A stretch of 64,000 nt of DNA. It comes from Bacillota bacterium. Its GTDB lineage: Bacteria > Bacillota > Sulfobacillia > RBS10-35 > JAJYVN01. Position numbers and translations under genes: made by a program. Shown here one piece after another: positions 19,701 through 28,412 of the stretch. The first letter of the stretch is position 1. Each line of letters starts with the position of its first letter. The stretch spans positions 1 to 64,000 of the forward strand of contig JAJZMB010000072.1 of assembly GCA_021803205.1 (NCBI GenBank), given 5' to 3'. Below the pieces are notes generated by a model. It was not told the DNA's origin. It saw only the letters and a list, made by a program, of their open reading frames with translations, and ran no database searches.

Positions 19701-21298
19701 GAAAGGTGACGGAGTACATTGCCCGCATCCGGCACACCACGCCCGGGGTGGCGCTCATCTCCCCACCGCCGCACCACGACATCTACTCGATCGAAGACCT
19801 GGCGCAGTTGATCTACGATCTGAAGCAGGTGAACCCGAAGGCGGAGATCTCGGTAAAGCTGGTGTCCCAGTCAGGTGTGGGGATCATCGCCGCCGGCGTG
19901 GCCAAGGGGCATGCGGACATCATCCTCATCAGTGGCCACTCCGGCGGGACCGGCAGTTCACCGCTCAATTCGATCAAGAATGCCGGGCTACCCTGGGAGA
20001 TCGGCCTGGCCGAGACGCAGCAGACCCTTGTGGCCAATGGCCTGCGCGGGCGGGTGGCGCTCCGCGTCGACGGGGGGTTCCGTACCGGACGGGACGTGGT
20101 CATGGCCGCGCTCCTCGGCGCGGACCAGTTCAGTTTCGGCACGGCGGCGATGGTGGCTGAGGGCTGCATCATGATGCGCGTCTGCCACACGGACAACTGC
20201 CCGGTGGGCGTGGCGACGCAGCAGGCGCGGCTCCGGGAGAAGTTCACCGGAACGCCGGCGCAGGTGATGAACTACTTCCTGCTCATGGCGGAGGAAGTGC
20301 GCGAGATCCTGGCGGGGCTGGGCTATCGCAGCCTGGACGAGGTCATCGGCCGGGTGGACCTCCTGCGGCAGGAGCGGACCGGCGATCCGGCGGCGGACCG
20401 TCTCGATCTCAGTCCGCTGCTAGCCGCCAGTCGTTCCCTCTACGGCGGACCGGTGAACCTCCGGCATACAGGGGAACGCAACTCCCTGCCGCCTGAGGAT
20501 CGTCTGGACACCCACATCCTGGATGCCGTCCGGGATGCCCTCGACCGGGGGGAGCCGGCGGAGCCGCATATCCGGATCCAGAACCGTGATCGCACGATCG
20601 GGGCCCGGTTGGCCTGGGAGATCGCCCAGACCCACGGTGATCGGGGGTTGCCGGCGGATACTGTCAAAGTCACGTTCGACGGTACGGCCGGGCAGTCGTT
20701 CGGCGCCTTCCTCACCCCCGGGGTGACCTTCCATCTTGTCGGGCTGGCCAACGATTACGTCGGCAAGGGGATGGCGGGCGGCGAGATCGTCATTCGGCCC
20801 CACCCCGACCTGCGCGGGCCGAGTCATCAGCATGTGCTGCTCGGCAACACCGTGCTCTACGGGGCCACCGGCGGAACGCTGTTTGCCGCCGGCCGGGCGG
20901 GTGAGCGGTTCGCGGTGCGCAACTCCGGAGCCGTCGCGGTCGTGGAGGGCACCGGAGACCATGGGTGTGAATATATGACCGGCGGTACGGTGGTGGTCCT
21001 GGGCCGGACCGGCTACAATTTCGCCGCGGGGATGACCGGTGGGGAGGCGTTCGTCCTCGACTTGGACGGCGGCTTCCAGAAACGATTCAATGACCAGTTG
21101 GTCCACTTGACGCCCATGCTGGATCAGGACGTCCGGCGGCTGCAGGACCTGATCGAGACCTTCGTCGACCGGACCGGCAGTGAGCGCGGGCATGAGATCC
21201 TGCGGGACTGGGATGCGTGGCTGCCACGCTTTTTCCGGCTCGCGCCGAAGGATGAGGTGCGCTGGATCTCGTCGGAGGAGGAGGGCAATTCGGACTGA
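16718..21298 (+). CDS. gltB: Glutamate synthase large subunit
   Basis: 1526 aa, ATG after AAAGGATAGCC. After a 20-residue propeptide, Cys21 in RDACGVGF is the N-terminal nucleophile of the glutaminase domain. The central domain follows, then the FMN/synthase domain (SKPGEGGQIPARKVTEY, SGHSGGTGSSPL). The 3Fe-4S cysteines sit in CIMMRVCHTDNCPVG, and the C-terminal beta-helix has repeated Gly motifs. With a small subunit it makes two glutamates from glutamine and 2-oxoglutarate. No gltD is adjacent; the only GltD-type gene in the window starts at 47473. The upstream region carries a possible operator. Confidence 0.96.
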   Translation: MTVRTGRPQSLYDPRAERDACGVGFIANIHGASHEVLQLGLSALACLSHRGAVAADAQTGDGAGILAQLPQEMFGAEYARLRGQKERPDEVGVGVFFLPRAEAERAAAVKKIERALAAEGADDYVWRPVPVREEALGAQARANCPAMMHVLVARPALDDSEAFERRLFRVRRRAEHACASLTATRDDCYAASLSARTIVYKGLMMAAQLAEFYPDLADPEFRTAGVIYHQRYSTNTAPSWQRAQPFRRLAHNGEINTLQGNVNWMRARQQGLQAPFLGPLGEMAWPFIDPNSSDSGQLDNAVELLHLGGRSLPHVMMLLVPEAWEGIPDLPAARRDFYRYHACLMEPWDGPAALVFGDGRSFGAILDRNGLRPMRYAITDDGWVFAGSEVGLVDVDVRRIRKYGKLGPGQLLLADLEAGRILESDAVKEEVCGRRSYGAWLAEHLVSIREETAGGIAGGEAAADDEDAAAVPGALASGAEGRARLLRLQRAFSYTKEERVNVIRPMVEHGHEGVGSMGDDTPHAVLSHKERPFFHYFKQCFAEVTNPPIDHLREDLVFSLRVLLGPRPNLLEESPEHAHVIELPSPVLFDRELAAIRRYGEFDPTFRCAVLDTVFPCADGPGGLEPAVRRLCEAADAAVDAGAGILVLSDRAVDTDRVPMPSLMAVGAVHHHLIRTGRRMRVSIIAESGEPREIHHLAVLLGYGANAVNPYLVLADIEDLVAGGRIKKIESAQQALRGYRHAAEEGLKKVMSKMGISTVEGYTGAQIFEAIGVDEAVIECCFPGTASRFQGNGFREFGALMLGWHAAAFPEVRGEPVLAGFYRVHKDGETHEFNPAVVETMHAAIRGELIDLRREKEERFGRYRTFLAAAAAGGPSQLRHLLEFRPDRGPVPLDEVEPVTAITRRFSTGNMSLGALSPEAHETLAVAMNRLGGRSACGEGGEDPVRFGTERNSAVKQVASGRFGVTPAYLASALELQIKMAQGSKPGEGGQIPARKVTEYIARIRHTTPGVALISPPPHHDIYSIEDLAQLIYDLKQVNPKAEISVKLVSQSGVGIIAAGVAKGHADIILISGHSGGTGSSPLNSIKNAGLPWEIGLAETQQTLVANGLRGRVALRVDGGFRTGRDVVMAALLGADQFSFGTAAMVAEGCIMMRVCHTDNCPVGVATQQARLREKFTGTPAQVMNYFLLMAEEVREILAGLGYRSLDEVIGRVDLLRQERTGDPAADRLDLSPLLAASRSLYGGPVNLRHTGERNSLPPEDRLDTHILDAVRDALDRGEPAEPHIRIQNRDRTIGARLAWEIAQTHGDRGLPADTVKVTFDGTAGQSFGAFLTPGVTFHLVGLANDYVGKGMAGGEIVIRPHPDLRGPSHQHVLLGNTVLYGATGGTLFAAGRAGERFAVRNSGAVAVVEGTGDHGCEYMTGGTVVVLGRTGYNFAAGMTGGEAFVLDLDGGFQKRFNDQLVHLTPMLDQDVRRLQDLIETFVDRTGSERGHEILRDWDAWLPRFFRLAPKDEVRWISSEEEGNSD

Positions 21299-21464
21299 GC
21301 CCGCGGGCATCGGTTCTCCGGTGCGGCAGGACCAGTCCCTGCGCCGCCCCCGCGCGCCTTCACGATTCGGCCTGTGCCCGACCTGCGCCGGCCTCCCGCC
21401 GGTGCTTGACGGCGGAAGGCCTCCGGCGCATGCTCATGCCGGAACGGGAGACCTGTGGGAGGCG

Positions 21465-21704
21465 ATGGATGTGCCGCTCTATGACTACCGTTGCGAGACG
21501 TGCACAGCCGAGTTCGAGGCGCGCCGTCCGGTGGAGGAGCGGGACCGGGCCGTCTGTCCCAAGTGCGGCGGGATGCGGGTTACCAGGGGCATGCCCCTGG
21601 GGGTGACCTACGTGAAGTCAGCCCGAGGCACCGATCCGATCCCGGAGGGCTGCTGCGGCGGCGCGGAGGATGGCGCGGGTTGCGCCTGTACCTGCCGGGC
21701 CTGA
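21465..21704 (+). CDS. FmdB family zinc-ribbon protein
   Basis: 79 aa from ATG at 21465 behind a GGGAGG. The MDVPLYDYRCETCTAEFE opening and two CxxC knuckles (CETC, CPKC) form the single zinc ribbon typical of FmdB family regulators. A Gly/Cys-rich tail (CCGG, CACTC) follows and adds more potential metal ligands. The precise role of these small proteins is not established; some are linked to control of amidase genes. It stands alone after gltB. Confidence 0.85.
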   Translation: MDVPLYDYRCETCTAEFEARRPVEERDRAVCPKCGGMRVTRGMPLGVTYVKSARGTDPIPEGCCGGAEDGAGCACTCRA

Positions 21705-22326
21705 CGCCCCGGCGGATCGATGGATTCCCCCGGATGGCGGGAGGAGTCTGGCCGGGGCCGCACGGTGGTATCCCCACCGCTCAAGACACGGCACGGGGAG
21801 TGTCTCGCGAATCGTGCCGGGCCGAATCGCGGGGAAGGCCGCGCAGGGCGGCCGGGTTCCGGGCCTTGCCGAATTGTTCGCGCCCGTCGGCGACCCGGCG
21901 GCGGTCGTGCGCCGCAAGCCCATCCCGTGTCCCCTCGCCGGGTCCCGGAGGTTCGGGGTTTCCCTGCCGCCCGGTTGGCCGCAGTGGGTGAAGGTGCCGG
22001 TGCGGCGGTTGCGGGCGGCGCGGCGGCCACGGAGCGGGCCCCGGACCTCTGAGGGCGGAAACGCGCACGCTGCGAGAGTGGGCGCACGGCCCGAGCCGAC
22101 CCCTACCGCGCCGCCGTCCGGCATCCACCCTGGCGCGGTTCCCCCCACCTGATCTCCGGGCGAAAGGCGCCCCTGCCCGCCTCAACCATCGTTTCGGACG
22201 GCAACCGCCGCGTCCTCGTCGGATTGTGCGGCCGACCGCGCACAAAAGCTCTTTGGCCGCTGCCCTGGAACCTCGTGCCCGACCGCGGCGTCAGAGGAAG
22301 CGACGCCCGAAAAGGGGAGACGAGGG
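21705..22326. other. Gap between the FmdB gene and the SIMPL gene
   Basis: No gene recognised in 620 nt. A short GGGCG-AAAGG-CGCCC hairpin near 22157-22171 is the only structure noted. The stretch from about 22180 to 22326 probably serves as the leader of the downstream gene. Confidence 0.35.
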
Positions 22327-23067
22327 ATGCAGCGCCCGTACAAGCTCACGGCGGGACTTCTGACCGCGGTCGCCTTGGGATTGGCCCTGGCGCAGGCCGA
22401 CGGCCGCGACGTGGTCAGAGCGGCCTCTGCTGCCACTGCCCTGGCACAGCAGACCATCACCGTGGCGGGCTCCGGATCGGTGACGGTCGTCCCCGACGTC
22501 GCCGACGTGAACCTTGGCGTCATCGCCCAGGCCAAGGATGCCGCAACGGCGATGACCGAGGACTCGCAGCACATGGCGGCGGTCGTCGCGGCCCTGGAGC
22601 AGGCGGGCCTTGCCGCGCAGGACATCCGCACCAGCGGTCTGAGCCTGAGTCCGCAGTACCGAAACGGCCCCGGCGCCGGTAGCGGCGTGATCACCGGCTT
22701 CAGGGCGGCGAATACCGTGGAGGTCACCGTGCACCAGGCCTCCACGGTTGGGGCGGTGATCGACTCGGCCCTGCAGGCGGGAGCCAATACCATCGAGGGC
22801 ATCGACTTCGTTGTGAGCAATCCCGCCGCCGCCCGGGCCCAGGCTTACGGGCAGGCGGTGGCGGACGCGAAGGCCTCGGCGTTGGCGATCGCTTCGGCCG
22901 CCGGGCTGCAGATCACCGGAGTCCAGTCGATCTCCGCGGTCTCGACCTGCTGCGGCGGCCCGGTCTTCGCCGCGGCTGCGGAGGCCGCTCCCGCGGGTCC
23001 GCCGATCCTCGCCGGTCAGCAGACGGTGCGCGTGAGCCTGCAGGTCGTTTACGACGTGGCCCCCTGA
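22327..23067 (+). CDS. SIMPL (DUF541) domain protein, exported
   Basis: 246 aa, ATG with GGGGAGACGAGGG upstream. Signal-like N-terminus (YKLTAGLLTAVALGLALA) ends near residue 23. The SIMPL domain starts with ITVAGSGSVTVVPDVADVNL and includes the TSGLSLSPQY motif and the repeated Ala-rich helices VADAKASALAIASAAGLQI. The family forms oligomeric channel-like assemblies or acts in envelope and stress processes; the exact function here is unknown. Two adjacent Cys (STCCGG) occur near residue 202. It is expected outside the membrane. No operon partners are close. Confidence 0.85.
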   Translation: MQRPYKLTAGLLTAVALGLALAQADGRDVVRAASAATALAQQTITVAGSGSVTVVPDVADVNLGVIAQAKDAATAMTEDSQHMAAVVAALEQAGLAAQDIRTSGLSLSPQYRNGPGAGSGVITGFRAANTVEVTVHQASTVGAVIDSALQAGANTIEGIDFVVSNPAAARAQAYGQAVADAKASALAIASAAGLQITGVQSISAVSTCCGGPVFAAAAEAAPAGPPILAGQQTVRVSLQVVYDVAP

Positions 23068-23949
23068 GTGGTCGCCGTGCGGCGGTGCGCCCCTCTCGTC
23101 CCCAAGGCGGGGGGGCAGGTGCACCGCCGGGCGGTGCGCGCCTGGATTCCGGATACCACCCAGAACAGACGCTCTCCCCTCGCGCCGGATCGGGGCGGCG
23201 TCTCGACAGGCCGCCCGGCGGTGCGCGGCCGGGTGCGATAGGCGGGAGCCGTCCCAAGGATTGCACCACCTTCGGGCCGTCCTCCGATGGGCTGGGTGAC
23301 CAGTGGTGTGCCGTGCGGCCCTTCCACTGCAACGATTCCGGGAAACGCCGCAGGCGACCCGCGATGGCGCCGTGGCGGGCGAGGCAGTTGCCGCCGGCTC
23401 TGCGCCGGTGCCGCACCATTGGGACTCTTCGGGCGTGTTGTACAGGCCGGCGGCGCCCGATCCCCGCCGCTGGCCTGTGCGCCACGCCCCGATCACCTGC
23501 GCCGTGCGTGTTGCACCGACACGGGCCCACAAACGCCTGTTCGCAGTGTGAGGGGGTCGGTCTCCATCACCTGTGGGTTCGGGGCCTACCAACCTGCCGA
23601 CCTTCCCTGACCAGACATGCACCCAACGGGTCGCCCAAATCTACCCTGAGCCGTGCGGCGCCCGCGCTCTGGGCTTGCATACGGCGGAGCGCCGGGGTTG
23701 CCCGGCGGATGCCGCCCGGGTTCCGCCCAGGCCGGCCCCTGTCTCTCCGCCCTATGGGTCAATGTGCCTGTGCCCTTGTCCCGGTCCGGTCGCCCCACCG
23801 GGTGGAAACCGGAAGACCCGGGGTGGCAAGAGGCCTTGGAGCAGTGGCCGCGGCTGTTTGGCCAAAGGCGCGAGGTGCCCGAGTGTCTCGGCGCTGCCTC
23901 CCCGCAGCGCCTGTCCAGATCCGCCCCCACGATGGAGGTTGAACGTGCG
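23068..23949. other. Long gap before asnB
   Basis: 880 nt with only shadow frames. A stretch near 23828-23872 (GGAGCAGTGGCCGCGGCTGT, then TTGGCC) is a weak fourth member of repeat family A. On the minus strand it reads PRPLLQGLLPPR, like the other copies. Nothing else is recognised. Confidence 0.35.
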
Positions 23950-25863
23950 ATGTGTGGCATCGCCGGCTGGATCGATTGGGACGCCGACCTGACGCAGCAG
24001 CGCCCCGCCCTGGCGGCGATGCGCGACCGGCTGGCCTGCCGCGGACCGGACGCCGCAGGGGAGTGGATCACCCCGCACGCCGCCCTCGTTCACCGTCGAC
24101 TTTCAGTCATCGACCCCGAGGGCGGCCGCCAACCCATGATCCGGACGCGTCGCGCCCTGCCCCTCGCTGTCCGCCCCCCTGCCGGCGCCGCCTCCGGGCG
24201 GTCGGATATCCAATTCCAGGACGAGGCGGCCTTCGTCCTCACCTACAACGGCGAGCTTTACAATACCGCAGAACTGCGGACCGAACTGGAATCGCGGGGG
24301 CATACCTTCACGACCCGCTGCGACACCGAGGTCCTGCTCCGCGGCTATATCGAATGGGGTCCGGCCTGTGTGGATCGTTTCAACGGCATCTTCGCCTTCG
24401 GCGTGTGGGACGCGGGCGCGCAGACCCTCTTTCTGGCCCGCGACCGCCTTGGTGTCAAGCCGCTGTTCTACGCCTGCCCCAGCCGCGGCCTGGTCTTCGC
24501 CTCCGAACTCAAGTCGCTGCTCTGCCATCCGAACATCCCGCCCGCGCTCGACACCGACGGGCTCGGCGAGATCTTTGCCCTGGGTCCCGCCCGCACGCCC
24601 GGGGTGGGGGTGTTCCGCGGTGTGCGCGAACTCCGGCCTGGCTGCACCCTTACCTTCGATGCCCACCGCGGAGTCCGGATCCGGTCGTACTGGAAGCTGC
24701 ATTCCGCGCCGCACGGCGACCACACCGACACCACAGCGGCCACCGTGCGCGACCTCCTGCGCGATGCGGTGGTGCGGCAGCTGGTTTCGGACGTCCCCAT
24801 CGCCAGCCTTCTCTCTGGCGGCCTCGACAGCAGCGCCGTGACAGCCATCGCCGCGCGCCACCTGGCCCTGGCCGGCAGGGGTCCCCTGCGCACTTACTCC
24901 CTGGAGTTCGCCGGGTCCGAGCGCGACTTTGCCCCGACGGCCTATTACGCCGATCCCGACGCCCCGTGGGCGGCGCGTATGGTGGAGGCCTGCGCGACCG
25001 ACCACCGCGTGATCACGCTGGACACCCCGGAGCAGGCAGAGGCCCTGACGCGGGCGGTGATCGCCCGCGACCTGCCCGGACTCGCCGACGTCGACTCCTC
25101 GCTCTACCTCTTCTGCCGAGAGATTCGTCGGGAGACCACGGTCGGCCTCTCCGGCGAGGCTGCGGACGAGGTGTTCGGCGGCTACCCCTGGTGCCATTGG
25201 GAGGAAGCCATCAGCGCGGACACGTTCCCCTGGGCGCGGGCGACCGCCCTCCGCGCCGCGGTCCTTTCTCCGGAGATTCGTGCCCGCGTCCGGCCGGAGG
25301 AGTACATTGCCGATCGCTATCGCCAGGCGCTGGCGGAGGTGCCACGTCTGGCGGGGGAGTCGCCCCGCGAGGCCCGGATGCGCGAGATCCTCTATCTGAA
25401 CATCACCCGCTTCCTGCCCACCCTGCTCGACCGCAAGGACCGCATGAGCATGGCGGTGGGCCTGGAGGTGCGGGTGCCCTTCTGCGACCATCGCCTGGTG
25501 GAATACGTCTGGAACATCCCGTGGGCGCTGAAGGCCTGTGACGGCCAAGCCAAGGGCATCCTGCGGCGCGCTCTGCGCGGCGTGCTGCCGGACGACGTGC
25601 TCGGGCGCAGGAAGGTGCCGTACCCGCGTACCTTCAATCCCAGCTACCTGGCCGCCGTGCGCGGCTGGTTGCGGGGCATCCTGACCGACCCTTCCTCCCC
25701 GCTGCGCGACCTGGTCGACAGGCGCTACCTTTCCGGCCACCTGGAGCAGGACGGCCCGCCGAACCTGCAATGGTTCGGGCAGACGATGAGTGGTGCGCAG
25801 TTCTACGCCTATCTCTGCCAGGTGGACACCTGGATGCGGGTCTATCGCGTGCAAGTGGTATGA
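23950..25863 (+). CDS. asnB: Asparagine synthetase (glutamine-hydrolysing)
   Basis: 637 aa from ATG at 23950, chosen because Cys2 (MCGIAGWIDW) is the obligatory N-terminal nucleophile; a GGAGGTTG lies upstream. The class II glutaminase domain holds RGPD, NGELYN and RDRLGVKPL. The synthetase domain has the ATP pyrophosphatase loop LLSGGLDSSAV near residue 292, and SGEAADEVFGGYPW with GLEVRVPFCDHRLVEY follows. It converts aspartate, glutamine and ATP to asparagine. It is slightly longer than average because of a segment near residues 70-85. It stands alone; the neighbour downstream is convergent. Confidence 0.95.
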   Translation: MCGIAGWIDWDADLTQQRPALAAMRDRLACRGPDAAGEWITPHAALVHRRLSVIDPEGGRQPMIRTRRALPLAVRPPAGAASGRSDIQFQDEAAFVLTYNGELYNTAELRTELESRGHTFTTRCDTEVLLRGYIEWGPACVDRFNGIFAFGVWDAGAQTLFLARDRLGVKPLFYACPSRGLVFASELKSLLCHPNIPPALDTDGLGEIFALGPARTPGVGVFRGVRELRPGCTLTFDAHRGVRIRSYWKLHSAPHGDHTDTTAATVRDLLRDAVVRQLVSDVPIASLLSGGLDSSAVTAIAARHLALAGRGPLRTYSLEFAGSERDFAPTAYYADPDAPWAARMVEACATDHRVITLDTPEQAEALTRAVIARDLPGLADVDSSLYLFCREIRRETTVGLSGEAADEVFGGYPWCHWEEAISADTFPWARATALRAAVLSPEIRARVRPEEYIADRYRQALAEVPRLAGESPREARMREILYLNITRFLPTLLDRKDRMSMAVGLEVRVPFCDHRLVEYVWNIPWALKACDGQAKGILRRALRGVLPDDVLGRRKVPYPRTFNPSYLAAVRGWLRGILTDPSSPLRDLVDRRYLSGHLEQDGPPNLQWFGQTMSGAQFYAYLCQVDTWMRVYRVQVV

Positions 25864-26168
25864 GCGGTCGAGGCGGCACCCGGCAGGGATGCGCCGCGAT
25901 GGCGCCGCCGCTCATCCCTGCGCGGGTCACACCCCGCTTCCCCACGCTGGATTTCCTCGCCCGGCGTCGGTGCACCAGATCAATTGGGCCGGAGCGGCCC
26001 CCGTGCCCTCGCGAATGACCGCCCCACCCTGAACGGGAATGTGGGCATGCTCCAGAGTGTGCTCTCCCTCTGCCCTCCACCCACGGGCTCGCGCCCTCAG
26101 GCACCCTCTGCAACCCTGTGCTTCGCCGGGTGAAGGTCGGGCCGCCCGTGCGGCGGATGCACATGCGG
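25864..26168. other. Intergenic stretch between convergent asnB and the LysR gene
   Basis: About 300 nt. I see no gene and no strong intrinsic terminator, although both flanking genes end here. Confidence 0.4.
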
Positions 26169-27071
26169 CTATGAAGACGGCTGCCCCTGCGCATCTTGCG
26201 AGACGGCCTGCTGCAGAAAGGCACGCAGCGCAGCGGCGGCCGGGGACATGCGCGCTTCCCGGGCGACGGCAAGATGGAGCAGCCGCACGATCGAGTGTCC
26301 CGGGACAACGGCAAGCGCGCCCCGGGACACCTCGTCCGCCACCACCGACCGGGAGAGGAAGCCGAGTCCCATCCCGGCGGCCACACCGCGCTTGATCCCC
26401 TCCGAGCAGCCCAGGGTGAGGCTCCGGGCCGGGCGCAGACCCGAGCGCTGCAGGTAGGCTGCGACCGCTCGTCGGCTCCCGGAACCCTCCTCCCGCAGCA
26501 GGAGCGTCTCCGAGGCGAAGTCGAGGGCATGCGCTGCTTGGTGTGCCAGCCGGTGGTCGGGTGGGGCGAGCAGCCAGATCTCGTCTTTGACGAACGGCTG
26601 GACAAAGAAGTCCTGACCGGCCATATCTTCCGACAGGACGCCGATGTCCGCCTCGCCGCCGCTCACCTGCCTGGCCACCTCGGCGCTGCGCGAGACGGTG
26701 AGGTGCACCTCGATTCCGGGGTGACGGTGTGTGAAGCGAGCCAGGATCGCCGGCAGGATGTAGCCGCCGGGCGTGGTCCCCGCCGCGAGGCGCACTCGGC
26801 CCCGGTCCAGGCTCCGGAGTTCGTCCATAGTCTGGACCGCCTCGCCGCAGAGGTCCAGGATGCGTTCGGAATAGGCGTACAGTGCACGGCCGGCCTCGTT
26901 GAGGGTCACACGGGGTCGGCGCTCGGCGAGGAGCGGGAAACCCAGGGCGGCCTCCAACCCCTGAATCTGGCGTGAGATCGCGGGCTGGCTGCGGTGGAGC
27001 ACACCGGCGGCACGGGAGAAGCTACCAAGGCGCGCGACCTGATAAAAGGCCCGCAGGGCGCCGAGATCCAT
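26169..27071 (-). CDS. LysR family transcriptional regulator
   Basis: 300 aa from ATG at 27071 (MDLGALRAFYQVARLGSFSR); a GTG 27 nt upstream is possible, but the canonical helix-turn-helix begins right after this Met. The winged HTH covers residues 1-60 (AAGVLHRSQPAISRQIQGLE) and the substrate-binding domain 90-290. The effector is unknown. It faces selD, and the shared intergenic region holds a T-N11-A palindrome at 27134-27148. It therefore probably controls itself and perhaps selD and the following cysteine desulfurase gene. Confidence 0.9.
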   Translation of the reverse strand: MDLGALRAFYQVARLGSFSRAAGVLHRSQPAISRQIQGLEAALGFPLLAERRPRVTLNEAGRALYAYSERILDLCGEAVQTMDELRSLDRGRVRLAAGTTPGGYILPAILARFTHRHPGIEVHLTVSRSAEVARQVSGGEADIGVLSEDMAGQDFFVQPFVKDEIWLLAPPDHRLAHQAAHALDFASETLLLREEGSGSRRAVAAYLQRSGLRPARSLTLGCSEGIKRGVAAGMGLGFLSRSVVADEVSRGALAVVPGHSIVRLLHLAVAREARMSPAAAALRAFLQQAVSQDAQGQPSS

Positions 27072-27133
27072 TGCCCCAACGGCTTCCTCGCGGATCACGC
27101 GCGCCGCCCCCGTTCCCTCAAAGCATCCATGTG

Positions 27134-27148
27134 ATGCGTATTTCGCAT
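27134..27148. promoter_or_regulatory. LysR-type operator candidate
   Basis: ATGCG-TATTT-CGCAT is a perfect 5-bp inverted repeat with the T-N11-A arrangement (T27135, A27147) used by LysR regulators. It lies between the divergent lysR-type gene and selD, 63 nt before the regulator start. A TATGAT at 27193-27198 could be the selD -10 box. Confidence 0.5.
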
Positions 27149-27209
27149 ATGGCGGATCCGGTGCCGCTGCGGTGATTATACGAGATGTGCGCTATGATGC
27201 AGCGGGGCG

Positions 27210-28256
27210 GTGGCAACGGTGGATGGCGTCCTGCGGTTGACGGCCTATTCTCCCGGTTCCGGCTGCGCCAGCAAGGTGGGACCGCAGGATCTCTACGAAC
27301 TGCTGCACCGACTGCCGGCGCTTGACGACCCCCGCGTCCTCGCCGGTGTGGGAGAGGATGCGTCCGTGTTCCGCCTGCGGGAGGATCTCGCCGTGGTGCA
27401 GACGGTGGACGTCATCACGCCGGTGCTGGACGACCCGCGTGCCTTCGGCGCGGTGGCGGCGGCCAACGCCATGAGCGACATCTATGCCATGGGCGCGGTG
27501 CCTCTGTTCGCCCTCAACGTGGTCGCCTTTCCGGTGCGGATGCTGCCCCTCGGTATCCTGGAGGCCATCATGCAGGGGGGGGCCGCCAAGGCCGCCGAAG
27601 CCGGGATCCCGATCGTCGGCGGGCATTCCCTGGACGACCCCACGCCCAAGTACGGCATGGTCGTGACCGGTGTGGCCGATCCCGCACGCATTGTGCGCAA
27701 GTCGGGCGCCCGTCCGGGCGATCGCCTGGTGCTCACCAAGCCCCTCGGCATCGGGGTGTTGACGACGGCGCTTGTACAGGGCCGGGCTGGTGCGGGGGTG
27801 GAAGAGCGCGTGCTGGCTGTGATGGGGCACCTGAACCGGGCGGCCGCCGAGGCGATGCAGACGGTGGGAGTCAGCGCCTGCACTGACGTCACCGGGTTTG
27901 GCTTGCTGGGTCACCTCCATGAAATGAGTAAGCAGAGCGGGGTCGCCGCGACCGTGACGCAGGGACGCGTGCCGGTGCTGGCAGAGGCGTGGGAACTCCT
28001 GCGCGACGGCGCGGTCTCCCAGGGCACTCGGAACAACTTCCGGCTGCTGCGCGACCGCGTGAAGTGGCACCCGGCGGTGCCGGCCGAGGCCCGGACCATG
28101 CTCTGCGATGCCCAGACCTCCGGAGGCCTACTCATCGCCGTGCCCGGAGAGCGTGCAGAAACGCTGCTGACCACGCTGGCAGCCGGCGGCGTGGAGGCCG
28201 CGGTCATCGGCGAGGTGCTGCCCGGGCCTGCCGGCTCCATCGAGGTGGTACCCTGA
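27210..28256 (+). CDS. selD: Selenide, water dikinase (selenophosphate synthetase)
   Basis: 348 aa from GTG at 27210. The catalytic loop YSPGSGCASKVGP has Cys where some family members use Sec. VGEDASVF, TVDVITPVLDDPRAFG, AANAMSDIYAMG and GHSLDDPTPKYG follow the family pattern, as does DVTGFGLLGH. It makes selenophosphate from selenide and ATP. Whether this feeds Sec-tRNA or 2-selenouridine cannot be said; selA, selB, ybbB and a tRNA-Sec are not in the window. A cysteine desulfurase gene follows 156 nt downstream and could supply selenium from selenocysteine. Confidence 0.93.
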   Translation: MATVDGVLRLTAYSPGSGCASKVGPQDLYELLHRLPALDDPRVLAGVGEDASVFRLREDLAVVQTVDVITPVLDDPRAFGAVAAANAMSDIYAMGAVPLFALNVVAFPVRMLPLGILEAIMQGGAAKAAEAGIPIVGGHSLDDPTPKYGMVVTGVADPARIVRKSGARPGDRLVLTKPLGIGVLTTALVQGRAGAGVEERVLAVMGHLNRAAAEAMQTVGVSACTDVTGFGLLGHLHEMSKQSGVAATVTQGRVPVLAEAWELLRDGAVSQGTRNNFRLLRDRVKWHPAVPAEARTMLCDAQTSGGLLIAVPGERAETLLTTLAAGGVEAAVIGEVLPGPAGSIEVVP

Positions 28257-28412
28257 GCGGCCCGCGCCGGCCAGCGCCCCTGAGCGCGGGGTGGTCGGGG
28301 AGGCGGGAAGGGCGGGGTGCTGCGACCGGGGGGGTGGGCGACCACCCGCCCGGTCGCGGTGCCCCGTCGGCCGGCGGGGCGACACACATCCATGTCAGGA
28401 GGAGGGGTCCGG

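Noticed and set aside
22291..23622. 443-codon minus-strand frame opposite the SIMPL gene
   Set aside because: It is antisense to a well-supported gene, Arg/Gly/His-rich and without homology, a typical high-GC shadow.
27181..27210. ATG codons near 27193 as selD start
   Set aside because: They overlap the presumed -10 box and are not in the selD frame in a useful way; GTG 27210 gives the expected N-terminal length.
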